From the NCBI GenBank assembly GCA_023665185.1, contig JAMPEL010000017.1, forward strand, positions 1 to 49,619: DNA of 49,619 bases, in the 5' to 3' direction. The translations under genes and the position numbers were made by a program. Below, one piece after another: positions 16,736-25,948 of the stretch. The notes beneath the pieces were generated by a model. That model did not search any database. It worked only from the letters and a program-made list of their open reading frames with translations, and was not told where the DNA came from. The DNA is from Roseburia sp. GTDB lineage: Bacteria; Bacteroidota; Bacteroidia; Bacteroidales; Bacteroidaceae. Numbering within the stretch: position 1 is the first letter of the stretch; every line of letters begins with the position of its first letter.

Positions 16736-19549
16736 ATGAGATTGAAGAACCTTTTCATGGCTGCCGGCATACTTTTAGCGACAGCCATAAGTATTCATGC
16801 ACAGGAACAAACTATGCCGCAGCTTCCGCTCGACCCGAATGTGCGTGTCGGCAAGTTACCTAACGGACTGACTTACTATATCCGCCATAATGAATGGCCG
16901 GAAGAAAGAGCAGACTTCTATATCGCACAGAAGGTTGGTTCTGTGCAGGAGGAGGACAACCAGAAGGGACTGGCACACTTCCTTGAGCATATGTGTTTCA
17001 ACGGAACTACAAACTTTCCAGGTGACAAACTGAAAAAATATCTGGAAAACATCGGTGTGAAGTTCGGAGAGAACTTGAACGCGTACACTAATTTCGACGA
17101 GACTGTCTACAATGTGACCAATGTACCAGTACAAAGAGATGGGGCTATAGACTCCTGCCTGCTTATTTTGCACGACTGGAGCCACGATTTGTTGCTTGAG
17201 GACAAAGAAATAGACAAGGAACGCGGAGTCATCAACGAAGAATGGCGTATGCGACGCAGTGCTATGCTCAGAATGTACGAGGACGCTTTCCCTGAACTTT
17301 ACAAGGACAGCCGCTATGCCTACCGTATGCCTATCGGAACGATGGACATTGTGATGAACTTCGACTATGAGGATTTGCGCAGCTATTATCGCAAATGGTA
17401 TCGTCCGGACTTGCAGGCTATAATTGTTGTGGGCGATGTGAATGTGGACGAGATTGAGCAGAAGATTCAGACTGTATTCTCCGACATCAAGATGCCGGAG
17501 AATCCTGCCACACGCGAATATTATCCTGTTCCTGACAACAAAGAACCTATTGTGACTGTGCAGAAAGACAAAGAGCAGGAGCAGACTTTCATTTACCTGA
17601 TGTACAAGCATGAAGCTTTTCCTGACATGGCGAAATCCAACCCCCAATATTATATCTATAAATATGTACAGGGTGCCATTGCCGGTATGTTCGCAGACCG
17701 TTTCTCAGAGATACTTCAGCAGGAGAATCCTCCATTCCTCGGCGCAAACGTAAGCGATGAGAATTATCTGGTATCAAAGACAAAAGGCGCACTTGACGGA
17801 GTGGCTGTATGCAAAGACAATGGCTATAAAGAAGCGTTGTCTGCACTTTACCGCGAAATGCTCCGCGTTTTACGCTATGGTTTCACCGTGACAGAGTACG
17901 AGCGTTACAAGCAAGACCTGAAAGCACAGCTTGACCATGTTTACGCACAGAAAGACAAGGTACGCAACACCAATTATGTGACAGAGTGCGTGCGCCATTT
18001 CCTCGACAACGAACCGATGCCGGGTATTGAGTGGGAATACGAGAACATGACACAGATTGCGGACGCTATCCCTGTAGACGCCATCAACCAGACATTTGGA
18101 GAACTGATGTGCGACTCCAACATGGTTGTCGCAATGTTCTGTCCTGACAAGGAAGGCATAATTTATCCGTCAGACGAAGAGTTGCTTGGCATCCTTAAAG
18201 AAGTCGAGACAGAAGAGATAGAGCCTTACAAGGAAGAAGTATCCACAGAACCGCTGCTGGGCGAGATTCCTGAAGGCGGAAAAATAAAGAAAATCGCAGA
18301 CGGTGATTTCGGTTCCAAAGTGATTACCCTGTCAAACGGCATAAAGGTTTATGTCAAGCAGACAGACTACACACCAAACGCTATCATCATGGCAGCTCAA
18401 AGCTGGGGAGGAACCTCACAGTATCCAAACTCAGAATATTACAACTCTTCCAACTCCGACATGGTAGGAATCGGCGGATGGGGCAATTTCAGCAAAGTGG
18501 AACTTTCCAAGAAGCTTGCCGGCATACAGGCATCAGTCAATCCGTCTGTCAACGAATATACAGAAAGTCTGTCAGGCAGCTGTGTGAAGAAGGATTTTGA
18601 GACAATGCTCCAGCTTACCTACTTGTGTTTCACAGCTCCCCGTAAGGACGAAAGCGCGTTCAACTCAACAATGTCTCGTGTAAAGGCATCTCTTGCTAAC
18701 CAAGAGCTTGACCCTAACACGGCATTGAGCGATACTGTTGCCAAAGTGGTGTACAACGACAACATACGCGCCAAGAGATTCACATCCGATGATGTAGACA
18801 AGATAAACTATGACCGTGTGATAGAAATCTACAAAGAGCGTTTTGCCGATGCAAACGACTTTGACTTCTTCTTTGTCGGCGACATCAACGCTGACAGCGT
18901 AGCACCTTTACTGGAAAAATATCTTGGCTCACTCCCTGTGCTGAAGAGCAAGGAGAAATCAAAGCCGACAGACAATGTAATGGCAAAGGGTGAGTTGAAA
19001 AACGTATTCGAGAAAGAGCAGGAAACTCCAAATGCAAGAGTCATGTTCTATTACCATGCGCCAATCAAAATCAACTTGAAGAATGTCCTTGCCATCAACA
19101 TGCTGAAACAGGCTATGACCATGTTGTATACAGAGACAGTGCGTGAGGACGAGGGCGGTGCCTATGGCATACCTGTAAGCACAGGTGTCACAGACTTCCC
19201 TAAACCTATGGCAGAGGTAGTCATCACTCTTCCGACAGCACCGGAGAAGCGTGAGCGCATGACGGAAATAATCTACGACGGAGTGAAGAACATTGTAGAG
19301 AACGGTCCGAAAGAAGAGTTCTTGCAGCAGATAAAGGAATACATGCACCGCAGCCATGCCGAGGCCCTGAAGAACAACGGCTATTGGTTAGGGTCGCTCA
19401 TCACAAAGGTGCGCGATGGACGTGATAATGTCACAGCTTTTGATGAGACTGTCGATGCTATTACAGTTGCTGACATCCAGAATATGGCAAAGACCATCTT
19501 CTGTAGCGGCAACCGCATTGAAGTAGGTATGACAAGTCCGGTGAAATAA
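16736..19549 (+). CDS. M16-family zinc metalloprotease (pitrilysin/PqqL-like)
   Basis: Product of 937 aa, a two-half M16 protein. A signal peptide ends after HAQ (residue 23), so it is periplasmic or outer-membrane associated. The inverted zinc motif HFLEH is at residues 81-85, with glutamates at 155 and 162, the spacings seen in pitrilysin for the catalytic helper and third zinc ligand, so the N-terminal half is predicted active. The second half (from about residue 500) has lost the motif, as in other family members. The R/Y pair near the C-terminus (REDEGGAYGIPVS) is present. It starts two bases after nadB; the common transcript ends at the terminator 19585-19640. Confidence 0.92.
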   Translation: MRLKNLFMAAGILLATAISIHAQEQTMPQLPLDPNVRVGKLPNGLTYYIRHNEWPEERADFYIAQKVGSVQEEDNQKGLAHFLEHMCFNGTTNFPGDKLKKYLENIGVKFGENLNAYTNFDETVYNVTNVPVQRDGAIDSCLLILHDWSHDLLLEDKEIDKERGVINEEWRMRRSAMLRMYEDAFPELYKDSRYAYRMPIGTMDIVMNFDYEDLRSYYRKWYRPDLQAIIVVGDVNVDEIEQKIQTVFSDIKMPENPATREYYPVPDNKEPIVTVQKDKEQEQTFIYLMYKHEAFPDMAKSNPQYYIYKYVQGAIAGMFADRFSEILQQENPPFLGANVSDENYLVSKTKGALDGVAVCKDNGYKEALSALYREMLRVLRYGFTVTEYERYKQDLKAQLDHVYAQKDKVRNTNYVTECVRHFLDNEPMPGIEWEYENMTQIADAIPVDAINQTFGELMCDSNMVVAMFCPDKEGIIYPSDEELLGILKEVETEEIEPYKEEVSTEPLLGEIPEGGKIKKIADGDFGSKVITLSNGIKVYVKQTDYTPNAIIMAAQSWGGTSQYPNSEYYNSSNSDMVGIGGWGNFSKVELSKKLAGIQASVNPSVNEYTESLSGSCVKKDFETMLQLTYLCFTAPRKDESAFNSTMSRVKASLANQELDPNTALSDTVAKVVYNDNIRAKRFTSDDVDKINYDRVIEIYKERFADANDFDFFFVGDINADSVAPLLEKYLGSLPVLKSKEKSKPTDNVMAKGELKNVFEKEQETPNARVMFYYHAPIKINLKNVLAINMLKQAMTMLYTETVREDEGGAYGIPVSTGVTDFPKPMAEVVITLPTAPEKRERMTEIIYDGVKNIVENGPKEEFLQQIKEYMHRSHAEALKNNGYWLGSLITKVRDGRDNVTAFDETVDAITVADIQNMAKTIFCSGNRIEVGMTSPVK

Positions 19550-19584
19550 CCGACCTGCCGCATACATATTTATCAATACAAACG

Positions 19585-19640
19585 GCAATGCCGGGCAACC
19601 AAAACACGAATTTGGTTGTCCGGCATTGCTTTATTTTTAT
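19585..19640 (+). terminator. Terminator of the nadB-M16 operon
   Basis: Arms 19585-19603 and 19611-19629 pair over 19 bp with one G-U (GCAATGCCGGGCAACCAAA / TTTGGTTGTCCGGCATTGC), loop of 7, followed by TTTATTTTT. A degraded relative of this hairpin with small internal duplications is at 26806-26905. Confidence 0.85.
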
Positions 19641-19647
19641 GACCTTT

Positions 19648-19726
19648 CCTCTAAAGAAAAACGGATTCTTTACCGTGTCGGTGCAGAGAAAATCGATTTT
19701 CTATATACTTTTGCATGTTCTTTACA
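19648..19726 (+). repeat. Left 80-bp direct repeat of the island
   Basis: Identical to 26921-27000 except for one extra T in the right copy. It begins CCTCTAAAGAAAAACGG and ends GCATGTTCTTTACA. Weaker similarity reaches about 70 bp further left, through the terminator. The pair brackets the AT-rich four-gene island. Confidence 0.92.
19706..19713 (+). promoter_or_regulatory. Orphan copy of the menB promoter, facing into the island
   Basis: TACTTTTG, a perfect TAnnTTTG, inside the left direct repeat. In the right copy it precedes menB; here it points at the 3' end of the convergent 878-aa gene and could make antisense RNA. The gap 19727-19850 holds nothing else that I recognise. Confidence 0.35.
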
Positions 19727-19850
19727 GAATACATCCAAAGCAGAAATAATATTCTGTCTTCAAATTTTGAAAGAATCATTATTTTTCTGACAGCACAGTA
19801 TATAATCACGTAAAAAGCATGCATATTTCTCAAATTTAAAGGACTGCTTA

Positions 19851-22487
19851 TTATCCGGGAACGATTATATGTTTTTCCACCTTACATGTTGGGCATCTTA
19901 ATTTCGTTTTTTCATGTAAATCAGACCTTTCCAGCTTTGTTCCACACTTGTCACAATAATAAATACCTTTATCATTATGCCCGCATTTTATTTTTGACTT
20001 AATATACTCAGGTATAAAACTATGCTGAATTGTATATCTTTGGGCAATTCTTTCAAATTGGGAATCATTGCAACAAGCATTACATGTGGGGCAAATATAC
20101 CAACCGTTAGGGCATTGTTTGCTGTCGCGAGAGTCGATAAGCCCTTTTCTGCATGAATAACAATAATTCAGATAAATAGGACGCATAAATTCGGTACACG
20201 TAGAATTGATGCACGAATAAAAATTAAATTTATTAAACTTACCTGCCTTGTACGTAGAAAGTAGATGCCCACAAGCCCGACATCTCAATCGACTAAATTT
20301 TCTCATCACTTTATTCACAATAGCTATAAATGAGCGTACTATAACGTCAGGTTCAAGACCTGCCTCTGTGTCATGTAGCTTAGGGTATCCTATAATTTCC
20401 ACCAAATGAAACAAGGAGTATTGCCTCCACGACACAGCATCACTCAATCTCTGTCCACGAAGGCTGTTTTGAAAACATTCTTTACCACGACACCCAAAAA
20501 AAGGAAGATTGGTAGCCCTATCCCTCTCTTTTGCTAATTCTGGAGCACAAAAATAAGAGTATTCTCTCTTTGTGAGGAACTTGCTTTGCTTCGGTTTTAT
20601 ATCCTTTTTATCCCCGTCCTTTACATAATAAAGTCTCTTGATTTCTTCAAGTTTTTTTTCATTGTATGGCACTTCGAAAAAAACTCCATTCAATAATTCC
20701 GATTGCAATTCTATAGATAACGATTTTATACATCTACATTTTAATTCTTCCGCCTCTTTGATACGGCATTCTGCTATATCTTCATCTGTTATGGAACGCA
20801 TTTCCAACTTTCTTCGTTCTTTTATTGCCCTTAATATGTCGAATGATTCACCTATCACAGGATAACTTTGAGGATAAATCCTCATGGAGACGGGCCGAGA
20901 ACATTCTTCGACAATAGAGCCTATTTCCGTTTTCAAGTCTCCGGATTTCAGCGCAAACAAACCATTGCCACAGTTCCGATGACACACAAAATGTTGAATA
21001 TTATCTCTTAGCGTTTGGATAGATATATCATCAATGTTCAGTTCTATTATATTTTCAGTGTCATTGCTTATCTTTTTTTGCACAAATTGATTTAGGAGAT
21101 TTTTCTTGTCCACAGGAACAATCCATTGGTCAATTGCTTTTGCATTTTCGCAATTATACTTTCCGCACATATCCGCCATTCGCTCTTCCAACACCTGACA
21201 GTCAAAAGAGCATTGATAATAAGGTTTTCTATATCGCTCAAGCCTACCTTTGACAATATTCCACAAGTTAGCATCCGTCTGTTGCGTTTCATCCAACTTC
21301 AAAAACACTTCATAATCAATAAACCCTAAAAAATATTCATTGTAAACGGCACCTCCTTGACATAGAGGAATAAAACTATCCAATTTAAAATCAATCCATG
21401 GTTGGTTTACATCACAATGAGTTATCGCAAAATCGAGTATCCCGTCAAATGACTGAAAAGAAGAGCCACGGGTTTCATATAGCGTAATCAGACAATCCGC
21501 CAAAAGTGAATTACTAAGATCCACCTTCTCCTGAGGTGTATTCATACAGTAGCGATAACGAGAGAAACGACTGTAAGAATTGTCCTTAAACTGTTTCAGC
21601 AGATTCACATCAAAATTTGTTTTCTGCAATCGCACATCATGAAAATACCGCTGTATGATGCGATGTTGTTTATCGGTATCAACTAAGCAATAAAAATTAG
21701 GCAAATCTTGGTAATCTATTGCCTCATTATCAGCGTTTAACCATTTGTATAGACGGATTATCTTATTCTCCGTATTTGCAGGGAGACGTCTTTCTATTCC
21801 CGTCTGGGAAATATCTGTCAATATCTCATCTACCAGTTCAAATAAATTGTTTGCCAAGCCATAAAGTCTCTTTCGAGGATTAATACAGTGAATTGCCTCT
21901 CCTATGAAGTCAGGCTGATAGACTGTATAATCAACACTTACTTTCTTTAATACCTGTTGCACAGATTTTTGTTTGAACACCGACAAGCATTGTGAAATTT
22001 TCCCTATTCCTTCTGCAATGAGCGGTATACATGAAACAGAATACCAACGAATAGCATCAAATAAATGTTTAGCACTCCACTCGTAATGATTCAGAAACCA
22101 TATCAGGTAAAGATAAGGATACAAGTCTTTTTCATTACAAGTACGTTGAATAAAACTGTCAATTACATGCTTCCAACAACTAGGGTCACTTGCAGATGCC
22201 TCTCTTACTTCAAATGAAATGTTATCACCATTGCTTGAGTTTTCAAAACTTGTGTCTTGAGAATGTACAACCACCAATATATAATCACCAATCGCATTAG
22301 GAAAAAAGGATTCTGAAATTTCTCCATGAAAAGTTTTATCCATTGGTACCCAATATACATAGGTCACAGATTCTGTAGTAGTTCTATCTACATACCGTTG
22401 TTCTGTACGCTCATTTTTACGTAGGAACAAGAGTGGACATTTTTTTAGTTCCTCATACCGTTCCTTGGTTGTTGACAATGTACCCAT
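19851..22487 (-). CDS. Uncharacterised 878-aa zinc-ribbon protein, likely effector of the island
   Basis: I do not recognise the family as a whole. The first 730 residues are soluble and largely helical, with no Walker motif, nuclease motif or membrane span that I can find. From about residue 735 to the end there is a series of Cys pairs typical of zinc ribbons: CRACG, YCYSC, CPTCNACC, CGHNDKG with YCDKCG, and CPTC. At least three zinc knuckles are likely, which often bind nucleic acid or ribosomes or structure a large complex. The gene is last in the operon, 13 bp after the response regulator, the position of an output or effector protein. Base composition is clearly AT-rich compared with the nadB and men genes. 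Function unknown; a nucleic-acid target is an inference. Confidence 0.8.
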   Translation of the reverse strand: MGTLSTTKERYEELKKCPLLFLRKNERTEQRYVDRTTTESVTYVYWVPMDKTFHGEISESFFPNAIGDYILVVVHSQDTSFENSSNGDNISFEVREASASDPSCWKHVIDSFIQRTCNEKDLYPYLYLIWFLNHYEWSAKHLFDAIRWYSVSCIPLIAEGIGKISQCLSVFKQKSVQQVLKKVSVDYTVYQPDFIGEAIHCINPRKRLYGLANNLFELVDEILTDISQTGIERRLPANTENKIIRLYKWLNADNEAIDYQDLPNFYCLVDTDKQHRIIQRYFHDVRLQKTNFDVNLLKQFKDNSYSRFSRYRYCMNTPQEKVDLSNSLLADCLITLYETRGSSFQSFDGILDFAITHCDVNQPWIDFKLDSFIPLCQGGAVYNEYFLGFIDYEVFLKLDETQQTDANLWNIVKGRLERYRKPYYQCSFDCQVLEERMADMCGKYNCENAKAIDQWIVPVDKKNLLNQFVQKKISNDTENIIELNIDDISIQTLRDNIQHFVCHRNCGNGLFALKSGDLKTEIGSIVEECSRPVSMRIYPQSYPVIGESFDILRAIKERRKLEMRSITDEDIAECRIKEAEELKCRCIKSLSIELQSELLNGVFFEVPYNEKKLEEIKRLYYVKDGDKKDIKPKQSKFLTKREYSYFCAPELAKERDRATNLPFFGCRGKECFQNSLRGQRLSDAVSWRQYSLFHLVEIIGYPKLHDTEAGLEPDVIVRSFIAIVNKVMRKFSRLRCRACGHLLSTYKAGKFNKFNFYSCINSTCTEFMRPIYLNYCYSCRKGLIDSRDSKQCPNGWYICPTCNACCNDSQFERIAQRYTIQHSFIPEYIKSKIKCGHNDKGIYYCDKCGTKLERSDLHEKTKLRCPTCKVEKHIIVPG

Positions 22488-22500
22488 ATCTTTATCTCAA

Positions 22501-23400
22501 TTATTCTAAACTTCGCATCCAAATTAGAATATTGCACAACTCAAACACACAGCTCCGAAGTAAATAGGGTGCTTTCAATTTGGAAACATCGTCATCGACA
22601 CAAAATCTATCTTCAGCAGTTTTTTTGCTGTGAGAACCATCCTGCACAACTCTGTCTAATGTGTGAAAAGCACGTTGTATATATTCAGGTACACTTGGAT
22701 CGTTACCAACATAACGAGAAAGATCATTCAATGTTACCTTTTCTTTTGTTTCTAAAAAACAAGAATAATCAAATCGCTTTAATCCTTCAGAAATATCCTC
22801 AAGAATTTTTCTCATATCATTGAATAAAGCAGGATCATTTTTGACATCTTCTATTGTAATCTTATACAACACCGCCAATAATTTTTCCCAAGTTTCTTCT
22901 CCACAAAAGTCTTTTGCTATAGTCAATACATCCTTGTATTGCTCTTGGCAAGTATAAAGTTTAGATACATTCTGTATTTTGAGTATATCCTCGAATAACA
23001 GTTTATAATCCTCGCCACACTTGTTATAAACACTTCTACGACAATAACTTAGTTGCCTTATTATGGAATTTTCTCCATGATATTGGTCATTGCCCGATAG
23101 AACAAAAATGTAAGGTTCTTTTTGATTATTATGTTGCTGTATTCTCGTAATCTCTTCTCTTGCCTCATCAAAATCATCTGACGGCTTTCCTGATGTAGCA
23201 TTTTGATTATGAATATCAAGAATAACCACACACCATTTCTTGGGGTTGGCCTTGATGGCATTTATACCCTCTTTATAAGTGAGCATTGGAGTAATATTAA
23301 TGCCTTCATCGCCTGCCATGTTCACAATTTCTGTTCCAAGATTGGTCAGTTCTCCTGAGTCGGTCATACACTCATCGTCTATCCAAAGCACTTCTATCAT
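22501..23400 (-). CDS. Response regulator with receiver domain and helical C-terminal domain
   Basis: Product of 299 aa. The first 130 residues form a receiver: acidic pair at Asp8-Asp9 (LWIDDE), phospho-acceptor Asp62 (VVILDIHNQ), switch Ser102 (IFVLSGND) and Lys127 (VYNKCGE). The remaining 170 residues are helical and do not look like any common DNA-binding output (no OmpR, NarL or Fis-type helix-turn-helix). A phrase near residues 255-265 (VVQDGSHS) followed by a hydrophobic helix slightly recalls HEPN/DUF4145-type helical domains, a weak resemblance. It lies 17 bp after the kinase gene and 13 bp before the zinc-ribbon gene, so phosphorylation by the kinase and action on the large protein by contact are the natural inference. 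Confidence 0.85.
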   Translation of the reverse strand: MIEVLWIDDECMTDSGELTNLGTEIVNMAGDEGINITPMLTYKEGINAIKANPKKWCVVILDIHNQNATSGKPSDDFDEAREEITRIQQHNNQKEPYIFVLSGNDQYHGENSIIRQLSYCRRSVYNKCGEDYKLLFEDILKIQNVSKLYTCQEQYKDVLTIAKDFCGEETWEKLLAVLYKITIEDVKNDPALFNDMRKILEDISEGLKRFDYSCFLETKEKVTLNDLSRYVGNDPSVPEYIQRAFHTLDRVVQDGSHSKKTAEDRFCVDDDVSKLKAPYLLRSCVFELCNILIWMRSLE

Positions 23401-23417
23401 AATTCAATATATTTAAA

Positions 23418-24788
23418 TTAAACAATTGGAAATTCCACACTGATGACTACCGGAAAATCATCTGTACCATACGGTTCTATAGCTCTACCATTCGCTTTTT
23501 CGCATATATCAAACACACATGCACCTCCAATACCAGTATGTCCAGTTTCTCCGGCAAAACTGCCTCGGACGAAATATTCCTTACGTCCTCTTTCTGAAAT
23601 AGGATTACCATTATTAGCTATGTCAATTCTGCAATATCCATCATTGGTTTCAGAAAGCGTTATAAGAATCTTATAATCACTCCGACTGTCGTCAGTAAAT
23701 CCATGCCTAACGGCATTACTGATTACATTTTCAAACAATTCGATAAAGGATTTACGAGATATTTTTATTTTCAAATCTCCATCCTTAACTTGAACATCAA
23801 TTGTGAAATGACGATTATACTCAGACGCAACCTTTTTGCAATACTCCCTAATAAAGGACTCTACTTCCAAAGTTTCAATCCGTTCCCCTACAGTTTCACT
23901 CTCAGTCAGTCTCTGTATATCTCCCTCAATTTTGCCAATTGAGGTTATCAAGGAGCTCAGCAATTCACCAACAGTCTGTCCTGTTGCTTTGCCAATTACA
24001 GATGATGCCTTAACCCCAACAGCAGAAGTTGCAACGAACTTTTCCAAACGCTCAATTCCCATACGGATAGGCATGACATCATTGCTAAGCCGATGCTTGC
24101 TATTACGTATATGAGCTTCGTTCAACCATTCTTTCTGCTTGAACTTACGGTCTTTCTCTGCCATCTTATCAAGAATGAATCTTTCCATTATCTTGGCATC
24201 ATCTATTTGTTGCCGTTGCACAGAAAGTGATGGAATAGAATACTTCTCAGAGTTTCCTCTCAAAAATACGTTTTCTGCACACTTAACGTGATACTGATAA
24301 CCATCAAAAAAGTCAAGACCAACTTCATTAAATCCCGGTTCTAAACCAAACGCTTCCATACTGTCTATAGTATGTGAAATCCCAGTCCAGTCTTTATACT
24401 TAGACAAATAAAAAAAGTACTCCGGAAAAACATTCGGCATAATGCTAAACAACATTGTGTAACCATCCGTCTTAGTACGTTTAGAAGACGAACAAACATA
24501 AACAGGCGAACTTTCTGATGCCAAAATAAACGCCATCTTGGAACTATGCGATTTGAGCAAAAGGGTGGGAGATGTAATCTTTCGCATACGCATACCTTTT
24601 ATAGCATCCCCTTTCGGAAGAGATTCTGGATAGACATCTATATCATCCCAATTGGAAGCAAGATGCTCGTCCGTGAAAACATACCCACTTTCGGTTTCCT
24701 TGACCTCTTCCCACGTTGCCCGTTTAAGAGTTGTGTGAAATGGAATCATTTGTGAAGTCACTAAATCAGAAGAAGAAACATTCATCAT
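23418..24788 (-). CDS. Soluble histidine kinase with HsdS-like N-terminal domain
   Basis: Product of 456 aa from the ATG at 24788 (a second ATG follows at 24785; the frame extends 9 bases up to a TTG). There is no membrane segment. Residues about 60-200 resemble a target-recognition half of a type I restriction specificity subunit: TLLLKSHSSKMAF, PVYVCSSSKR, a VFPEYFFYLSKYK stretch and then IPSLSVQRQQID, close to the IPLPPLEEQKxI signature that ends such domains. A helical region with a likely phospho-acceptor His (SKHRLSND, about 232) follows, then a GHKL ATPase with N box ELFENVISNAVRHG, G1-like IDIANNGNPI and G2 GHTGIGGACVFD. It presumably phosphorylates the adjacent response regulator. 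The HsdS likeness is my reading of motifs, not a search result. Confidence 0.82.
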   Translation of the reverse strand: MMNVSSSDLVTSQMIPFHTTLKRATWEEVKETESGYVFTDEHLASNWDDIDVYPESLPKGDAIKGMRMRKITSPTLLLKSHSSKMAFILASESSPVYVCSSSKRTKTDGYTMLFSIMPNVFPEYFFYLSKYKDWTGISHTIDSMEAFGLEPGFNEVGLDFFDGYQYHVKCAENVFLRGNSEKYSIPSLSVQRQQIDDAKIMERFILDKMAEKDRKFKQKEWLNEAHIRNSKHRLSNDVMPIRMGIERLEKFVATSAVGVKASSVIGKATGQTVGELLSSLITSIGKIEGDIQRLTESETVGERIETLEVESFIREYCKKVASEYNRHFTIDVQVKDGDLKIKISRKSFIELFENVISNAVRHGFTDDSRSDYKILITLSETNDGYCRIDIANNGNPISERGRKEYFVRGSFAGETGHTGIGGACVFDICEKANGRAIEPYGTDDFPVVISVEFPIV

Positions 24789-24826
24789 ACAAATCAAAAT
24801 TAAAAATTACCAATCGATTTTGAGTG

Positions 24827-24834
24827 CAAAATTA
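24827..24834 (-). promoter_or_regulatory. Possible internal -7 box before the kinase gene
   Basis: Minus strand TAATTTTG in the 73-bp gap between the WYL gene and the kinase gene. No good -33 partner. It could allow kinase, regulator and effector to be transcribed apart from the WYL gene. Confidence 0.25.
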
Positions 24835-24861
24835 TATGCAAAGCATTCAATTTATCTGAAC

Positions 24862-25857
24862 CTATTGATAATTTTTCAAATTATTTTCAATCCGGACCTT
24901 AATTCTTTCTCGAATAGCCTTTGGTTCAAGTACCGTAATACGGTCTCCAAAAGACAAAAGTTCCTGAATCAACTCAAAATTAGGCTTTACCATTATTGAT
25001 AAAATAGCATTACCATCTTGCAAGTACTCACGAACTTCCTGTGTATGATGAAGGGGTTTAGTAAGTATATATGGAAGTTGCTCCGCACTAACTAAAAGAA
25101 CTATAAGAGTAAGTTTTTCGTGTTTATTTGAACTGACTCCTATTATTTCATTAAAATAATGCTCAAAATCCACTTTATCATTTTCGATAAAAGGGGCTGA
25201 GATCTTCCGAACTTCCTGAATACGGTCAAGGGAAAATATTGTAATATCATCATACTCTTTATTTAGAGCGAACAAAAACCATCGTCTATTATATTCTTTC
25301 AAATAATAAGGATGTACAACATAAGTCTTAGCAGCATCCTCATTATATGACTGATAAATGACTTTTATTACTTCTTTTCTTGATATACTTTCAAAAAGAG
25401 GAGTAAAAAACTCCATACCTTTAAGTTGCTTATTTTCATCAAAACCAATAACACATTTTTGTTCTGCATTAATTGTTGATTGCAAATGAGCATTAAGCTC
25501 ATCCACCCAACCAAAACCAGGCATACCCTCAAATCTTCTAAGCAGAGATACAGCTTGATTCAATTGGAGTATTTCGTTTTCATTCAAGGAACAATTAAAG
25601 ATTGAGAATTTTGGGTCTTTATACCGATACTTAATATTACGCCCGTCTTTAAGAGGCTCTACTACAATATTCCATCTATTTTCAATAGACAAAATGTCAT
25701 TTCTAATCGTATTAGGAGCTGTTACCAAAGGCTCACAACGGCGTTCAAGAGCAGCATTACATTCTCTCATGATTTCCATTGTTGAATATCCCTGCCGACT
25801 TTGAAGACATCTATCTATAATTATTTCACGAAATGCTCCATTCTTAACATTTGCCAT
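24862..25857 (-). CDS. WYL-domain transcriptional regulator
   Basis: Product of 331 aa. The N-terminal 80 residues look like a winged helix-turn-helix of the DeoR/YafY type (TMEIMRECNAALE, then PNTIRNDILSIENRWNI). The WYL domain spans about residues 150-245 and contains VVHPYYLKEYNRRWFLFALN with WFL at 193-195 in place of WYL; a WCX-type C-terminal extension follows. WYL proteins bind nucleic-acid-related ligands and in many bacteria repress or activate phage-defence loci (known for BrxR/CapW-type regulators). It is the first gene of the four-gene island, 73 bp from the kinase start, and is likely its regulator. AT-rich like the rest of the island. Confidence 0.88.
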   Translation of the reverse strand: MANVKNGAFREIIIDRCLQSRQGYSTMEIMRECNAALERRCEPLVTAPNTIRNDILSIENRWNIVVEPLKDGRNIKYRYKDPKFSIFNCSLNENEILQLNQAVSLLRRFEGMPGFGWVDELNAHLQSTINAEQKCVIGFDENKQLKGMEFFTPLFESISRKEVIKVIYQSYNEDAAKTYVVHPYYLKEYNRRWFLFALNKEYDDITIFSLDRIQEVRKISAPFIENDKVDFEHYFNEIIGVSSNKHEKLTLIVLLVSAEQLPYILTKPLHHTQEVREYLQDGNAILSIMVKPNFELIQELLSFGDRITVLEPKAIRERIKVRIENNLKNYQ

Positions 25858-25948
25858 AGTATATCCATTTACTGGTTCTTATGAGTTTGAATTGTTGCCT
25901 ATGCTTATCTACAAAGCATTATGACAACTATTATCATCTTCATAAAGA

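Noticed and set aside
19851-25857. Complete type I restriction-modification system suggested by the HsdS-like domain
   Set aside because: No HsdM methylase or HsdR translocase motifs are present; the HsdS-like part is fused to a kinase.
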